A stretch of DNA of 64,000 nucleotides. Source: Brachionus rotundiformis (taxonomy: Eukaryota; Rotifera; Eurotatoria; Ploima; Brachionidae). The stretch lies in assembly GCA_016802295.1 (NCBI GenBank), contig JAESIW010000180.1:3765975-3829974 (forward strand), given 5' to 3'. Positions within the stretch are counted from its first letter, which is position 1. The number at the start of each line of letters is the position of its first letter. A program made the position numbers and the translations under genes. The notes under the pieces were generated by a model. It saw only the letters and a list, made by a program, of their open reading frames with translations, had not been told where the DNA came from and did not search any database. Shown here in pieces: positions 25,120 to 38,800 of the stretch.

Positions 25120-26100
25120 GTTAGGCATTTAACGGAACACAATCTATCAGCTCATCAACATGGATTCATGCAAGCTTAATCCTGTGTAATCAACATAGTG
25201 GAAACTCTAGATATCGCTAAGTGGGCTCCCACAGGGTTCAGTTCTTGGTCCGTTACTATTCTTGATCTTCATAAATGATTGGCCGGAACTAGCAAGTCAA
25301 TTTTGTAAGCTGTTTGCAGCTGACAGCAACTTGATTAGTGTACTAATACAAGAGGATATTGACAAGATGGTTGAGTGATCGAAGCACTGGAGAATAGAGT
25401 TCAATAAGTCCAAGTGTTAAGCAATTTATCACAACAACTCTAAGTCTGATAGACAAGGAATATCAATGGTAAATGCGAATGATATCAGAGTTGAATTAGC
25501 TGAGACCAATACTGAGCGCGACTCTGGTTTAATGGTGAACAACAAACTTAAGTGAAATGATCAAATTGATTGCTGTGTAAATAAAGCCAACAACATGCTT
25601 GGAATGCTCAAAAAAACCTATGTGTATTGGGATGCCCATTCATTCTTGCAACTTTACAAAACATATGTTAGACCACATCTAGAATACTGTGTATCTACCA
25701 AGAATTCTTACTTAAAAAAGGATATATGTAGACTAGAACAAGTACAAAGACGAGCTACGAAATTAGTTCCAAAAATTATATATGAAATATGAATCAAGGC
25801 TAGCTAATCTGGGATTAGAAACTCTAAGGGAAGGCTGTCAGCGTGGTGATCTGATATAATTTTATAAAATTCAAAACCAATTCAATCAATTCAGTTGGTA
25901 TTATGATCCAGCATTTAGTGCTTCAGTGAATTATGAAGGTCCAAGTGGAGAAGTTAGGCGAGCTGAGTATCGAATTCGTTCGCAACTAGCAAAATGTGAA
26001 GCAAGGAGAAACTTAACCATTAAGGTGAAATTGGAGGATAAGAGCATAATCTTTTCAAAATATTGCTTGCTTCACTTCATCAGAGCGAATCTTATATAAT
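25120..26100 (+). mobile_element. Decayed non-LTR retrotransposon with RT motifs
   Basis: Plus-strand translation over several frame changes yields the reverse transcriptase core LPQGSVLGPLLFLIFIND (from 25226). Next comes a YADD-box region reading FAADS, so the catalytic Asp pair is broken. Then come WRIEFNKSKC, ANNMLGMLKK with LYKTYVRPHLEYC and RLEQVQRRATKLVP (about 25590-25770). This is the usual block order of a CR1/Rex-like LINE ORF2. Many stops show it is inactive. It is the most complete of the LINE copies here. Confidence 0.8.
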
Positions 26101-29100
26101 AAATAATTTTATAATAGTAAAATCGTTTAAAAGTTAATTTCATTTATTTTTTAAAATTGAAAGATAAGAAAATGCTCAATAAATTGATATTAAGTTTTTT
26201 TGACTTAAAACGATACTATCAATCAGTCCAAAAACTAATCTTTTGATTTTATTTTCTATTTGGAGTTTTTAATTGAGATAAAAGTATTATTTTATTAAGT
26301 AATTTATTTTATTGATTTTTCCAATAGAAAAGAAAACAATAGAAAAGTTTCTTTATCGGTATTTTAATTTATTCTGGTAATGATTTAATATCAATAATAA
26401 AAGTGAATGCTACACTTTTCTAAACTCTAAATGAATATTTGAATTATTATTGATTTTTTTGTTTTTATCAAGCTTAAAAGTAAATAAAATTGTTAAACTC
26501 TAATAACAACAATTCTTATTTTTTTTGTAGTTAGTCCATTTTAATTAATTACAACTTTGTTCATATCAAGATTATGTTTTTCTTTCATTACCAGTCCTTT
26601 CTATTTAGCTGAATTGACATAGATCATTTTTGCCATATTCGCGGCTTATAACTCAGCATAACCTAGACATGAAGAATCCAATACAGAACTAACCAACTAT
26701 TGAGCCATTGCCACTTTTTGTTTGCTTCCTTTTAATAAATCTTGAATCAAACTTATTAAAAGCTTGAAACCTTTGCCAAAATTTTTCGCAAAATTTATAA
26801 ACATCATTACTGATTTAAAGCTTATTTTGGTAACAATCGTGTCCATAGATCTGTTTTTTTACAAAGCTTTGATATTTTCTCCATAAAATTATTTGAATCA
26901 AAACTCTTATATTCTTTTACACAAGTTTTCATTAAATATCTTTATCGTATTTCATAACTAGAATTACTTTTTTTTTATTATTTAGTTATCAATTAAAAAA
27001 TGAATAATCAACCATTTTTAAGAAGAGATTTGTATGTATTTTAACTTTAAATTACTTTCAAATCGTTTAAATTTCAGGTTTAAATAGACTTTGAATTAAT
27101 TAAATTTTAGAATTATTTTTTAAACTAAATACCAAACTTATTTACTAAGATAATAATGATTATTCAAACAATCAAAGAAGGTTTCAGAATAATGATCATG
27201 TCTTAATATTGAGCTAATTCTTGGCAACATTTAATTTTATAAACCAAAACTTACTTAACCGGATTTTTTAATTTTTCAATTTATTTAACACGTTATTTAT
27301 AATTCATCAATATAGACCAAAAAATAATGAATTATTCAAAAACTGTTCAATTTGAGCAATAAATTGTTTTCTATTTATTTTATTAGCTGTCAAGGAATTA
27401 GTTTATTAATTCATTTTTTAATCATCTTCATTATTTAAAATTGGCTTTTGTTACAAAAATTTGAATCTTCTAATTTAGCTGATCAATTTTACTTATATTG
27501 AAATTAATAAACAACAAATAAAAAAAATAAAAATATTTTTTAAAGTTACAGGTGAATAAGCTTTTGAAATTGTCATAAAAAACTCTCTTAGCCTTGATAG
27601 AAATTTCCTAAATTATGCAAGAAATTAAAAAACAATTAGACATTTTTGAATTTAATATCAACATGAATTTTTAAGAGCCTATTAAGAAGAAAATGATTTT
27701 GAGCAATTTGATTTTATTTTTTAAAATAATAAGTACTGATTACTTCCAAGAACCATTAATGAATTTATTGAAAAAGATAAAGAGACGAAAAATTGTTTAA
27801 TTTATTAAATATATAATTTTCGAAGAGCATATCATTTTGGAATTTTATCAAATGAGATAAGTTAGAAGAAGACTAGAACTCTCTTTTTGGATTTTTTAAA
27901 TAAAGAATCAAATGATTTCAATAAATTGACAGATGCTTTAAGTAATTAAAATTTCTTTAATTTTTATGTTATGTGCAGATTTAGAAGGAAACAAAATTAT
28001 TTTAAACAACATTAATCAGATTCTGCTATTCCTATCATTGATAAATAATAAATTAATTTTTTATTCTATAAAAATAATTTATAGTTTATAATTTCTTGAT
28101 TAATAATTACTTTTTTTTAATTGTTTTAAAAAAGATCTTTAATCTAAAACAAAATAAATCCAGATATTTGAGACGAAATAAATATAGTGAAAACTGGTTC
28201 ATATCCAAGTAAATTAAATTTATCTTGATATTAAGCTGCTGAATGTAAAATTAAAATTAATTGATTTGATTTTTATTATCTAGATACGAATATTAGTTAC
28301 CAAAATGGTCTAAGTCTAAGGTTAGATTAGATGTTTACCAGTTTATCTAATTTTATGATCCTAAAATCTATTTTTTAAATTTAGCTGATTCAGGTAAATA
28401 ACAGTGCTAAATTGATTTTTTGTCATTATATTTAGAAAAAATTAAGAAATTTTATGCAAAAAATGCTGTTTGGAGTTGAATTTTGAGATCAATTTTCGAC
28501 TTTGATCGATAAAGTTGTTCACAGTATAAAAAATTTTTTTTCATTTATATAGCCAAATATACCTAATGTTATAAAACAATTAATTAATATAAGTTAAGAT
28601 TAATTATTGAAAAATAAACAAAAAAAGCTACTAATTTTATTTTTATCGATTAGAATAAGTATCAAAAAATTAAAAAATAATTTTGGAAAAATCTTTCTAA
28701 TCTTTCTAAAAATTTTTTTAAAAGTTTTAAGGGCTATCAGCTAGAAAAAATGATTGCTAATGATTTCAACAATTTAAATAATATATTTTTATCTAAAAAA
28801 GTAAAAAGGGGACACAGTCGGTTTTCTTAGACTATAAGACTTTTTTGTGTGTGTGATTTTTTTTTCTTTAGCCGATAAGAATGACGATAAGAACCTTCAG
28901 ACCCCCAATATATTTCTAATAAAATTTTCGCTTTTATAAGTGAAAAAGCAAATATTTTAGCATAGGGTAAATTAATTAATCATTTCTCTCTAAAATTTTA
29001 GATCGACATCTTTTTAGTTATTAGCTTACAAAAGCTAAACATATTTTTTAGAGAAATATTATATTTTTATACTGTTTTTTGGTCAAATCCTTTTAAATAA

Positions 29101-32100
29101 AATATTTGTAAATTTCTGATAAATCAGAATTTAACAGCATTCGAGCTTCTTTAATTTTTATCTTCATTTGAGGTAATTTTTTGAGTAAATTGAATTATTT
29201 ATAAATTTAAAATGACTCAATAAAATTTTCTTGTGATAAAATTTTTTATACTTTTTAGGGGGTGTCCAAAACTATCCAATCCATTTTTTAAATGAACAAA
29301 ATATCAAGTTTAATTTCTGTCTTTGCTCGGATTTGCTCTGAATATTTTTCATTTACACAGATAATTTAAGTAAATATCTTCTCTTAAATATTTGAATTTT
29401 ATTTTTATTAAAAAGCTTTTTAAAAATAACATTCTTTTAATTAGTTTTAAAAGTTAATGTTTGGTTTTATGTTTCTTTTAGAGTCAAACATTTTCAATCA
29501 ATAAGTTATTTTTACGGAAATTGAAATGGCGGGACTACAAATATATGTTGATAGATTCGTGATTTTAAAGGCACGTCCTGGTTACATGATTTATTAGTTA
29601 CAAATTATCTTAAATTTAAGCTCGAATTTTTATTTGGCTTCTGTGTATAGATTTATTTTCTAATTTTTTTTAGAAGAATATTGGTTTATTTATTGAAATT
29701 TTTCCTATAGATTTATTGTTTTAAAGGGCACATTTAGATAATTTAATAAAGCAAAAGTCAATTATAAGCTAAGTTTTTTTTTAAATGGCAGATTTTTTTA
29801 TAAAAAGTAGAAATTATGGCTCAAGATTTAAAAGTTAATTTCGATATTCTAATAAATAAAGCTTACCTAATTTACTTTTAGGAATTTTAAAAAAAAGCGT
29901 GCTTAGGAGACTTAAATAAAATGTATTTATTTGCAATTGACTTTTTATTTGAAAAATTTATTCAATAAATCAATATAAATCATTGTTTTAGTATTTATTG
30001 AGATCTTATAGATTTTCTTAAAAGTATTATCAATTAGCAATTTGTTTCTTACTTAACATAGGAAGGAAGAAATTTATTTAATATAGAATTGAAATTAATT
30101 TTGAAAAATTTTATTATATTTATTCTTGCCCAAACTTATTTATCAAAAAGGGTTTTAATTATTTTTAGTCATGAAATGTTTGCTGAAATGTTTTCATCAT
30201 TTTTTAATTGCTTAATATAATTTTGAACTATTTTCTAAATCATGCCAAAAGTGATTTTAGTTCATTCGAGCAAATATTTTTTTATCATTAGTTATAAGCA
30301 CCTTAGCTTTTTATATCAATTTATTAATTTTTCAAGTATTATGTATGCTATTTAAATTAATTTTGTTCTAGTAATTATTATTAATTTCACCTTTGAAAAT
30401 AGAATAGTCTTTGTTTTAATAGCTAAGACTTAAATTTTTTTATTACGTGCTAGGCAAATCGAATATTTAATTAATCTTCAGACACGCATAAATTACAATT
30501 AAAATAACATTTTTAATATTTGTTTGCTGTCTTCAAATAGAAGATTAAAATTAAACCCGATGCACCTTTGTTTTTGTAGAATAAAAGCGTAAGCATATTA
30601 TCTTTTCCAATAGAGCCAAGTTTGTCTGATCTTAAACTATTTTTTAAATTTTAAAAATTTTAATTATCATTATTGATTATGATTCCCTCAAGGTTAATTG
30701 TCATCGAGATATCTAATTAAATTAAGAAATGAGGATTTTATTTTTAGAATACCCCTAAATTAAGGTGATTTAATTGCCATCTGAATAAGTCGAACGTCAA
30801 AGAACTGATTCCCAATCTCGGATTAAAATTGAAAATTTAATTTTAAAAAATTTTCTTTATGGGCTTGACTGATAATTCCTCTTAAGTAATTTTTAAAGCT
30901 TTTAACATCTTGATAGAATAAAAGGAATACTAAGCTTGACAGTTAGCTGAGAAAATTTAAGACATTTTCGCGTTTATATTTAAGAATTAGTAAGCATATT
31001 CGTCTTATCTTTTCTTGTAATATTTAGGCTTTATCTTGATTTTAAACCCTTTAAATAAGATCAAATAATCAATTTTAAATCTATTTAAATCAAATTAGTT
31101 AATTTTTTTTTATCTAAGAAAAATCGATAGCTATTCTGCATTTTAGAGCTCTTAAACAGTTATCATTTCCATTAAGTTAAATAAAGAAAAAAAATAACAA
31201 AATGTTCAAATCTTACTTAGACGCGTTTTTATTGCTCAAATTTTTAATTTATATATTCGTTTCGAGTAAAAAAAATATTTTTTAAATAAAGTAATATCCA
31301 TTATATCGAGATAATTTTTAATTTGAATAATTGAGTTTAAAAAGCCGAGTTAATCAGCTGAAAGTGTATTTTATTTATTTTAGACATTGCCTTAAATTAG
31401 TGGTGTGTTAGGCTAAAAGAATGATGTATTAATCATTAAAATTTTTAAGAAGCTTTTTATCTTTAATTTTGAATAATATTATTTTTTTGAATACATATTC
31501 TAAAAGCTTCAGACTGATTAGCGCATAATTTGCTGTTTAAGCTTTTTTTTTTACAGATTTTTAACATGTTATGGTCTAGTAAATTAAAAAAAACATTCTT
31601 AAAGCTGTTTATAATAAGGGTCAAATACAATTAATGTATTTAGTAGATAATTCGAGTCTTTATTATCAATAAGCTCAAATATGACAAAAATGAATGACTT
31701 GTAGACTTTTTGATTTAGGAGCTTCGACTAGTCAAAATATTTAAACATAATATCGTCATATTGATAAGAAAATATATATACTCAAATATAGATAAAATTT
31801 GAACAAAATTTATTTTTTGATAGGCGGATAAAATGTGTTTTAAAAACTTGATAAAAATCAGATGCCTGATCAGCGTTAACTGTTCTCTGCGAGAAATTTT
31901 TTACCAAATCGCTCCTTTCTAAATTTAAATATAAAGAACATATGATACAAATTTTCATCTATGTTGCTTATGAAATTTTTAGAGGTTTGGCAAATCATGA
32001 CTGCTGGAAATCTAGCTGAAAGATTTTTTATATTTTTAAATCAATCATAATTAAACAAAAAGTAAATAAAACATTTCATATTTAAGCTTTGAAAATTTTC

Positions 32101-35100
32101 TTTATAATATGTTTTTTTGTTTTTAAATTATAAAAAAATCTCATAATTCATAATGAAAAAAAAAACTCATTAGATTCGATATTAATCACTTTTTCATTAG
32201 AATTAATTGAATTTAAAAAGCATGATGCTAAATTTTTAGTTTATTAATTTTTATTTTTTTAAAGTATAATTATTTTTTAAGATTATAAATAATCAGCTTT
32301 TATTTTTATGTCTTTCAAGAGAGGCTTTTTTTATAGTTTGGCTCAAATTTCTTGAGATAAAAATCCTTTATTATTTTCAGGGTAAATTTAAAACTGAGTA
32401 AGCAAACTTGGTTTAATTAACTTTTGTGGGTTTCTGAGATCAAAATCCACAGTACAAAAATTTATTTTTAAATTTCTCTTTGTTGATTAAAATGTTTTTA
32501 TGGTAAAAATGGCTTGTTTCTCCAAGATAAATAACCAATAGTAAATTCAAAACTAAAAATTTAAACATTTAAGAGTTGAAAAGTTATAAAAATTGCCCTT
32601 AATCAAATTAGAATATTTCTCGTTATTAATTAGTAGGTAGGTATTTTTTTAGGAAATAAAAAGGTCTGATCTCTATTTCATGTTTCCAAAGAATTACTTC
32701 TTTATTCTATCTAATTTGTTTGCTTATTTTTTATCAATAAAAATCGACTGTCTTCGTTCTTTTGTCCAGAGTTGATTAAATTACTATTATATTTCAAAAG
32801 CCAATTTTGACTGAATTTCGAAACAAAAAAATTAAATAAATTACATTTGATTAAATTCTAGGAAATTAGATAAGAAATTAATTTTTCATCTATCCTGTGA
32901 GATTTCGGATTATCATAGCTTTTTTAAATTTAAATTATCAAGAGTCGCAAAAAGATTATGATCATCATAGGGACTTATCATTTCCTTTATCCAAGCCATT
33001 GATCTCGAAACATGTTTTTATTGATAAAAAAATTTTTAAGAAAATTTTAGATAAATTCTGAGCGAAAATTTTGCTTGATTAATGTCTATATTTACTATTT
33101 TTTTCGAAATGGTCAATGAAAGATATGAAAGCCAGAGCTTTCTTACAGCCCACTAATTAAAGAGGTTAACAATTTTAAATATTTTAAATTTAAATATTTT
33201 TGTTTTTCCAAATTTTTTTTTCAAATACCAAAAAATTATGGACAAAATTAGCCCTAAGGAGCTTAAAAAAGCATTGACTGATAGAATAATTAATATGCTT
33301 AAGTTTATTTCTTAATCGCACTCACAGTGACACTTAAAATTAGTACGATTAATAAATATTTATTTTTATAAGCACTGCATTTTTGCCCATTCATTATCTA
33401 ATCATTTTATATTTTCAAAAAAAATACAACTAGTTTTTTGATATAAAAAACAAATATTTTTGTAAATTTAACTCGATTATTACATGTAATTAGGTAAAAC
33501 CAAAAAAGTGAATAATTTGGTTAATTAATATATTATTTTCTTTTAATTCATAAAAAGCTACCATGAATAAATCTTACTTTTTTCATCTATTTATTCCGCT
33601 TATTTCCAATATTAAGATTAGAGATTTTTATTTTAGCCGATTTAGAGATTTTAAATTATCAAATAAATTTTAACAATTTTAGGATATTTATTGCTTGATA
33701 GAAACAAAATTTTTAATCTTAAAAAAAACAGTTTAAGGAACTAAATATAATCCGAAGAATGATTTTTAAGATTGAGATGATGTAAGCAAAAATTGTCTTC
33801 CGTTTGTCTTATTTTATTCCAATTTTTAACCCTAAATATCTATTGATAGATATAAGTATTTGATTTTCGTGAGCAAGACCAAAAATCTCTTAAATTATCT
33901 TGACAATGATAATAGAAAATTCTTGTAGAAAATGAATAAATATTTTCAAGCGTCCTGTATGAAAAGACTAATTTTTTGAAAAACTTATTTACAAAAATTC
34001 AAGTAGAAAAAAAAATCTTATAAGCATTTGATTATTAAAACTTGTTCTCTCAATTGTAAATAAATATTAACTTGAGCTTGTTTAAAATTAATTAAAGACA
34101 ATTCAATGACTTTAAACCAGTTTTTAAGAATTTAAAATTTTTTATCATCAAGTCAGCAGTCAAATTTAAAATTTTATAGTCTAAGAATTTAATTATTTCT
34201 TTATTTAATTTGACCTTAAACGGCGTGATATTCTAGAAAATTTTAATTTTTTTTTCTTGCTATATGTATGATAACTACTTTTTATTTTAATTTGATCAGG
34301 ATTACTCAATTATCTTAAGAATTATTTGTGATTTTTAATTTTTTGTATTTTTTTAACCAGATTTTGAGGTGCTTACTAAGTGCGTGTTATTCAATAAAGG
34401 GACACAACTAGAAAAATGGCAAACGAAAATGAATATAAAAAGTAAAATAGACAAAAAATTCACGTTCAAGGTAGAAATTTAGGTGCAAGTAAAAATTTGT
34501 GCCGAACTTGGTGCCACTGCTTCTAAGAAAATTAGTAATGTTTTGTTTTTGTCTAAATCCAAGATCGATTCATAGATAAATAGAATATAATAATTCGATT
34601 AATTCGAGTTATCTATGAACTCTGGAAGATTTTGCGTTGGTGCGTTTTTTAGCTCAAATATAGAAGCCTAAATCTTTTTTGAAATTACAGACTGAGTTAA
34701 GAAATAACAATAAATTATTGAATATTTAAGGCTTTTTTAATAATGTTATTTTTTCGTTTAAAATTGACTAAATTCAAGCTGAAATTGGGGCGAAATTTTG
34801 GTTTACAAAAATTTTGTAATCATCTCTATTGACGCAATAATTATAAACTATTTAAATAATTTCATCTTATTTATGATTAGATAATTTTTTAATTTTAATT
34901 ATTTTAAAATTTCTTCTATCAAAATTAATATCTAATGTCAAAATACTGAATGAAATTTTATCTTTATTTTCCTCTAGACTAAGTAGGAATAATATTCGGA
35001 TTTTTTAACAAATATTTAAATATTGCTTACAAAATAAATAGGATTAGAAAAAAAATTTAAGTTAGAATGGTTAACGATTGTACCATACATGAATTTAAGA

Positions 35101-35843
35101 AATATTTTTGATCATTAGATAAAAGAAAAATTGAGCAAACATTTGATTGTTTAATGAGCTATTTTTGGAAGATAAGTTTTTTTTTTGTATTATTCATAAA
35201 GTATCTAATTTTAAAATGCTCAAGGGGATTTTTTTGTGATGGGCGTCAGGTGTAATTGACATTAAAAAATTAAAAATTTTAATATTCAACAGAGATTTAA
35301 ATATTTTAATTTGAGTCAAAAAGAAGCTCTTCCTTTCGAGATAAAAGAGAGATCAGATCGTCCAAAATATGGTGTCAACTTATCAACTCTTGTTGTCATC
35401 TATGAGCATACATAAACTCTGCTGTAGATCTTCTTTAAATTGTTCATTTAAGCGCTAATTTCAAGCTTCAAATTTTCAATTCAAAATAGAATAATAATCT
35501 AATGATTATCTTTAATTTCAAAAATAAATTATCACTTTAAAATAAATCTAATTTAAATAAAATGAAAATTTAACAACGATCATCAGATTTTCATCGCTTT
35601 TTAAAAATCAAGTTTCTAAATTTGGTGATCTACATTTGCTGATTGGGAAAAATTGCTTTTGAAATTAATAAATATGCTAATAGCTGCATTGATTGAAAAA
35701 AATGTCAAGAAATCTCGTCACATCAAGGCCTTAATGAATAAAAAATCAAGGATTATTATTTTATAAACATTTTTCTCTTAAGAGTAGATAATGTTTATTT
35801 GCTAATTAAACTTTAATTAAACGGATCCAATATCAGATACAAA
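26101..35843. other. Gene-poor AT-rich stretch, no gene seen
   Basis: Almost 10 kb with no ORF above background, no recognisable repeat and no RNA gene that I can support. It lies between the 3' end of aPKC and the first candidate exon of the PKA gene, so it could hold distal regulatory DNA or long old decayed repeats. Confidence 0.45.
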
Positions 35844-38800
35844 ATGGAAGTACATGGAAAATATCATTTTAAATCGGAGCAAGACATTTTGCGAAAAAAC
35901 ACTCTCAAGAGCTTTAATGATTTATTAGATCCTAAAAAAAAGTGAGCATACTAAAATTAATTTTGTCTTTTATTTCTCTAATTATTCTCTCTAGACCAAT
36001 TTTATTTGGTGAAATAAAAGCGTCCACAAAAAATAAAAATATCTTTAAAAGTCAAAATTTGCAAAAAATTGACAAAACAGAGCTGAAAAGTCCAGCCAAA
36101 CACCAAGAAAAAACACTGCTTCGAAAACAATATAGTCTTCAGAGCAAAGTAAATGAGATAAATGGATCAAAAACTCAGCCAAAGTCAAATTGGTCACGGA
36201 TAAAATCCAGGTAGAGATTATGTAATTTTTATGCATTCCCGCCTCTCAATACTATCTTTTTCAACTAACTTTTAAACAAATATTTTTTCTTTGTTGATAT
36301 AAATACCTGATTCAATATCACGATTGGAAAAAATGGTCTTTTTCATTAATATAGACAGTGAAGCTATTTTGTTTAGATTAATTTGATTATTTTTCATTTT
36401 AGTTTTTATCTTTAAAATTACAAGCATTTTGAGTATTTTTTTTCTAGTTTTGAAAAACAGCCCGAATTCGAGAGCGTTATTTTTTATCTTTTATTTTTAT
36501 TCCAAGAACTTAAACAAAAATTATAATTTTTAAATTAATTTTGAATTTTATGTTCTTTTTTTTTTCGCTTGTTTATCCACCTTTTTATATTTTCTGTTTC
36601 AACTTGAGTTTGCCAACAAATTAGATTTAAAACATTAACCAAAATATATTATGTACATTTAATATCCATAAAAAGAAGAACATTCAGATAAGATAGAAAA
36701 ATTTAGATTTTTAAAAAAAGCTCATTAATTTTTCAAAATTGTCAATTTCTAATAGAAATACTTGAAGCAATTAATGATTATTAATAAAACAAGGTAAAGC
36801 TTTATAAACCAAATAATCTAATTTTAATACTTTAAACTCAAGTTAAATTCTTTATCAGCTCTATCAATAATTTAAAACTTTAAGCGCTTTTAGAATTACA
36901 TTAGAGGAACGATTTTAAGATTTAAAGTTAAATCATCAAAATACTTGAATCTGATTTATTTTCTAATACCTGAAATTCCATCAAAATTTTCAAATTAACC
37001 TAAACATTCCAGGATAAAAAACTAAATGCGTCTTTTTAAGTTATCTCTAATGTTTGTCGACAAAACCTTACTGAAAAAAAATTATAATTTGTGTATTTTT
37101 TTATTTTTAAAAACGATTATAAATACTCTTACAGTCATTTTCGAGTACTGTTTACTCGAAATAGTTGATTAGACAATATTAAATGAATCCTAGAAAATTA
37201 ACTTTTATAAGCAAACAAAAACTAAAATACAATGATAAAAAGATTCGGATAAAATAAAACATTCTTTATAAAATAAAAAACTTAAACACCAAATTGGTGT
37301 CTAAATCTCTTAAGTAGTAAGTAGCAGGCACATTTATGTTTCTGGCTCTCTGAGACTCAAGCCTCAAATTAACATACCTTTTAGATCTTAATTATATTTT
37401 TCTAAAATAAAGTTCTATAAACATTCTTAGCATTAAACATTATACAATTAAGATTTTTAAAAATCCTAGGTAAAATGGTAGTTAGATAATCTCAAAAAAA
37501 AGCTCGCAATTCTATTTTTAGATATTTTATTTTAACATTTTAAAAATGAAATTACCATCTTATAATGCAATAATTAAGCATCATCCTTGCACTCGATTGA
37601 TTACAGAACAAACTTAAAGCTTGAAAGTAGCACAGCATTTAAAGAGGGAGAGAGAGAGAAAACAAAAGTTATTTTAAGAACTTTTCTATTGCATAACTTT
37701 TTAAATATCATGTGATATATATTTTTTTTTGATTTTTTTTGAAATAAACAAAATTTTAAAATTTTATTATTTTTTATTATAATTTTTTTTTTAATGTTAA
37801 ATTAATGTAAATGCTTTTGAATCCAATTTTGTAATGGATAAAGATAGTTTTTGGTTTTTTCTTACAATGACAAAGATTTATTATTTAACTGATTTAGATC
37901 AAAAAGCAAAATAAATGAACATTTTAAGCGCTGGTTAAAAATAGAAGTTTGCACAAAGAGTTTATGAATAAAAAGATCTGAATTGAAAGTGTAGTAAATT
38001 AAGTTAGATTAACCCTTGAAAACGAGTGGATATAAAATATAAAATATTCTATACTTACCAGATTCTAAATATAAAATCAAAATGCTAACTTTATGAAAAA
38101 AAAAGAGAAAAAATAAATTTGTAAGCAATACGTGTTTAAAATTTTATTCAGTGGGTGTTAAGAAAATCACCAAATAATTAAGCTTTGCTGCTCTTTTGTT
38201 TGATTGAATCGCTAGCTTAAATTAAACAGAATTTAAACCAAACAGGTTTTTTTAATTAGACACCATTTTTACTAATTTCTTATCCAACTTATCAGTCTTA
38301 GTTGAATTTTAATGAGTTGGAAAAATTTCTCCTATTAATGAGAACCAAAAATTAAAGTTAAAAATTAGAAATTTTATTCTTTTTAAAGAGTTAAATAAAA
38401 GCCTAAATAGAAGGTAATCCCAAGGTGGTTACTTTTCTGCGAATAAGTATGGATAACCAGACTCCTAAGTTTATAAATACGTCGTTGAATATGAACAAGC
38501 CGCGAATATCCAAACAGCACACCATCCAAAACAGCGAGCACTTTGCCGCCGCCGATTCAGGCCTTGGCAAGAAAAAACTTTCCAGTTCTAAATCGGACGG
38601 GTATGTCTTAAATTTATTACCAATCTTTGATTCATTCGTCAATATTGAATCGCAATTAAAATTGCTAATTTTTTGTCGAACTAAAAAAAATTAAAATTTT
38701 TTTATCATTTCAAGATTTTAATCACAAATTTATATTTTCAAAGAAATAACTCTCATAAATTTTAGTGTATAAAATCTAAATAAATGAATGACAAGTTTTT

